Shown here: positions 61,301 through 64,000 of the stretch, piece by piece
How positions within the stretch are numbered: position 1 is the stretch's first letter
How the letters are laid out: the number at the start of each line of letters is the position of its first letter
NCBI GenBank assembly: GCA_963995525.1
Contig: OZ023214.1
Location: 35,147,615-35,211,614, forward strand
From: Escarpia spicata
Taxonomy: Eukaryota > Annelida > Polychaeta > Sabellida > Siboglinidae
DNA: 64,000 nucleotides
Direction: 5' to 3'
The notes under the pieces: generated by a model
What the model was told of the DNA's origin: nothing
Seen by the model: the letters and a program-made list of their open reading frames with translations, nothing else
The model's database searches: none
Position numbers and translations under genes: made by a program

Positions 61301-63571
61301 ACACCATGGCCTCTTCCTCTTGTAAGCAATGTGGATACAATACACAGTACACATCAGGTCTGACACCATGGCCCTCTCCTCTTGTAAACAATGTGGATAC
61401 AATACACACCAGGTCTGACACCATGGCCCTCTCCTCTTGTAAACAAAGTGGATACAATACACAGTACACATCAGGTCTGACACCATGGCCCCCTCCTCTT
61501 GTAAACAATGTGGATACAATACACAGTACACATCAGGTCTGACACCATGGCCCCCTCCTCTTGTAAACAATGTGGATACAATACACAGTACACATCAGGT
61601 CTGACACCATAGCCTCCTCCTCTTGTAAACAATGTGGATACAATACACAGTACACATCAGGTCTGACACCATGGCCCCCTCCTCTTGTAAACAATGTGGA
61701 TACAATACACAGTACACATCAGGTCTGACACCATGGCCCCCTCCTCTTGTAAACAATGTGGATACAATACACAGTACACATCAGGTCTGACACCATGGAC
61801 CCTCCTCTTGTAAACAATGTGGATACAATACACAGTACACATCAGGTCTGACACCATGGCCCTCTCCTCTTGTAAACAATGTGGATACAATACACAGTAC
61901 ACATCAGGTCTGACACCATGGCCCCCTTCTCTTGTAAACAGTGTGGATACAATACACTGTACACATCAGGTCTGACACCATGGCCTCCTCCTCTTGTAAA
62001 CAGTGTGGATACAATACACAGTACACATCAGGCCTGACACCATGGCCCCCTCCTCTTGTAAACAATGTGGATACAATACACAGTACACATCAGGTCTGAC
62101 ACCATGGCGCCCTCCTCTTGTAAACAGTGTGGATACAATACACAGTACACATCAGGTCTGACACCATGGCCCCCTCCTCTTGTAAACAATGTGGATACAA
62201 TACACAGTACACATCAGGTCTGACACCATGGCCCCCTTCTCTTGTAAACAGTGTGGATACAATACACAGTACACATCAGGTCTGACACCATGGCCCCCTC
62301 CTCTTGTAAACAATGTGGATACAATACACAGTACACATCAGGTCTGACACCATGGCCCCCTCCTCTTGTAAACAATGTGGATACAATACACAGTACAGAT
62401 CAGATCTGACACCATGGCCCCCTCCTCTTGTAAACAGTGTGGATACAATACACAGTACACATCAGGTCTGACACCATGGCCCCCTCCTCTTGTAAACAAT
62501 GTGGATACAATACACAGTACACATCAGGTCTGACACCATGGCCCCCTCCTCTTGTAAACAATGTGGATACAATACACAGTACACATCAGGTCTGACACCA
62601 TGGCCCCCTCCTCTTGTAAACAGTGTGGATACAATACACAGTACACATCAGGTCTGACACCATGGCCCCCTCCTCTTGTAAACAGTGTGGATACAATACA
62701 CAGTACACATCAGGTCTGACACCATGGCCCCCTGCTCTTGTAAACAGTGTGGATACAATACACAGTACACATCAGGTCTGACACCATGGCCCCCTCCTCT
62801 TGTAAACAATGTGGATACAATACACAGTACACATCAGGTCTGACACCATGGCCCCCTCCTCTTGTAAACAATGTGGATACAATACACAGTACACATCAGA
62901 TCTGACACCATGGCCCCCTCCTCTTGTAAACAGTGTGGATACAATACACAGTACACATCAGGTCTGACACCATGGCCCCCTCCTCTTGTAAACAATGTGG
63001 ATACAATACACAGTACACATCAGGTCTGACACCATGGCCCCCTCCTCTTGTAAACAATGTGGATACAATACACAGTACACATCAGGTCTGACACCATGGC
63101 CCCCTTCTCTTGTAAACAGTGTGGATACAATACACTGTACACATCAGGTCTGACACCATGGCCTCCTCCTCTTGTAAACAGTGTGGATACAATACACAGT
63201 ACACATCAGGCCTGACACCATGGCCCCCTCCTCTTGTAAACAATGTGGATACAATACACAGTACACATCAGGTCTGACACCATGGCGCCCTCCTCTTGTA
63301 AACAGTGTGGATACAATACACAGTACACATCAGGTCTGACACCATGGCCCCCTCCTCTTGTAAACAATGTGGATACAATACACAGTACACATCAGGTCTG
63401 ACACCATGGCCCCCTTCTCTTGTAAACAATGTGGATACAATACACAGTACACATCAGGTCTGACACCATGGCCCCCTCCTCTTGTAAACAGTGTGGATAC
63501 AATACACAGTACACATCAGGTCTGACACCATGGCCCCCTCCTCTTGTAAACAGTGTGGACACAATACACAG
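58331..63571. repeat. 62-bp satellite array, about 84 copies, with higher-order structure
   Basis: The unit is TCAGGTCTGACACCATGGCC, then CCCTCCTCTTGTAAACAATG, then TGGATACAATACACAGTACACA. Units are nearly identical, with recurring variants: a 61-bp form (CATGGACCCTCC), a form lacking about 10 bases (ATACACACCAGGTC), GTAAGCAATG, and AACAAGGTGG/AACAAAGTGG. The deleted form recurs at 59201, 60060, 60548 and 61407 (spacings 859, 488, 859), showing a ~1,347-bp block duplicated in tandem. Another block recurs at 61921 and 63099 (1,178 bp = 19 units). If TRAIP is intact to the right, the array is intronic. Confidence 0.98.
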
Positions 63572-63704
63572 CAAATAACCCCCCCCCCATCTATGCACAG
63601 CTGCCCCAGTGTATACTGTAGATGGCCCCTTTCTCTAAAGGAGCAACACACCAAATGCACTCATTGAGGATGGATTAGGATTGTTTTTTTATTATAAAGC
63701 CATT

Positions 63705-63735
<31 letters not shown>

Positions 63736-64000
63736 CTAGCTAAGTTCCCCGGAGTCATTGACATCCTCAAATCATTTGTACTGAAATCTAAAAAAGTATT
63801 GTTGACATAATTATGAACACTGAAAATAGACCAAACCTCAAATGCCCAACATTTCAGTTCCATACACCCCAAACCCATCCCAAATGTTTCCAGCTTACCC
63901 ACATTAATAAATTGTAACTGGTCACTGACCTAGTTGTTAGGACAACCTTTTGCCAGAAATCGCAGGCAATCACCCGTGTAACTGACGTAACCAGCAACAG
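63572..64000. other. Right-edge sequence, probably TRAIP intron
   Basis: Begins with a short poly-C run (63580-63588), then unique sequence and a (TA)n microsatellite at 63708-63735. No TRAIP exon could be recognised on the minus strand up to the edge. Confidence 0.5.
63708..63735. repeat. (TA)n microsatellite
   Basis: About 14 uninterrupted TA units. Confidence 0.9.

Noticed and set aside
58331..63571. CRISPR-like regularly spaced repeats
   Set aside because: The whole 62-bp unit is conserved, with no unique spacers, and the window is animal DNA, so this is a tandem satellite.
59024..63598. More than a dozen 68-94-codon frames (MFTRGGGHGVRPDVYCVLYP type)
   Set aside because: They arise from the 62-bp satellite cycling through three frames without stops; the repeated sequences are not a gene family.

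Overview
This is animal nuclear DNA, AT-rich and intron-bearing, from an invertebrate that I cannot place with confidence. The Gypsy, LINE and tRNA-SINE mix fits a marine lophotrochozoan or deuterostome. Only two host genes are recognisable, one near each edge, and both lie on the minus strand. The rest is transposable elements of several ages, tandem repeats and unassigned AT-rich DNA.

Left edge (1-5.1 kb): mitochondrial sulfite oxidase (SUOX). A presequence/membrane-anchor exon at 4824-5064 is joined by a 3.4-kb intron to one large exon (1-1412) carrying the cytochrome b5, molybdenum-cofactor and dimerisation domains. The gene runs off the left edge about 15 residues before its expected end. 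One conserved substrate-pocket tryptophan appears to be serine.

6-34 kb: a 5'-truncated LINE (6.3-8.8 kb, minus); a DNA transposon with 14-bp terminal inverted repeats and 7-bp target duplications (9.75-10.8 kb); a 0.7-kb segmental duplication separated by a tRNA-derived SINE (13.3-15.0 kb); a nearly complete but broken PHD/endonuclease/RT LINE (15.9-19.7 kb, plus); a foldback-like element whose ends are arrays of a GAGACAACTCGGCCCC-type motif (20.2-22.4 kb); a decayed copy of an uncharacterised protein family (25.6-27.2 kb); a Gypsy integrase remnant (31.5-32.35 kb); and small satellites and inverted repeats.

34.9-49.9 kb: LTR retrotransposons. Gypsy element 1 (34,907-39,533) has terminal repeats differing only by two indels and a 5-bp target duplication AATAG, yet its frames are broken. 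Further right a long-LTR element (41,961-49,919, 4-bp TTAG duplication, tRNA-Leu-like primer site) is split by a second Gypsy element (44,522-48,926, 5-bp ACTAC duplication). The second element's long pol frame has lost the RT catalytic aspartates through an in-frame deletion.

50-64 kb: a LINE fragment carrying two back-to-back perfect palindromes; a 346-bp PIF/Harbinger-type MITE; the last exon of TRAIP (E3 ubiquitin ligase) at 56,849-57,645; a 40-bp minisatellite; and a 5.2-kb array of a 62-bp satellite (about 84 copies) with nested higher-order duplications. The array probably sits in a TRAIP intron, because the RING and first coiled-coil exons are not in the window.

No complete novel gene system is visible. 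The most unusual items are the hierarchical 62-bp satellite, the foldback element at 20.2-22.4 kb, the decayed uncharacterised protein family, the young but catalytically dead Gypsy copies, and the SUOX active-site substitution.
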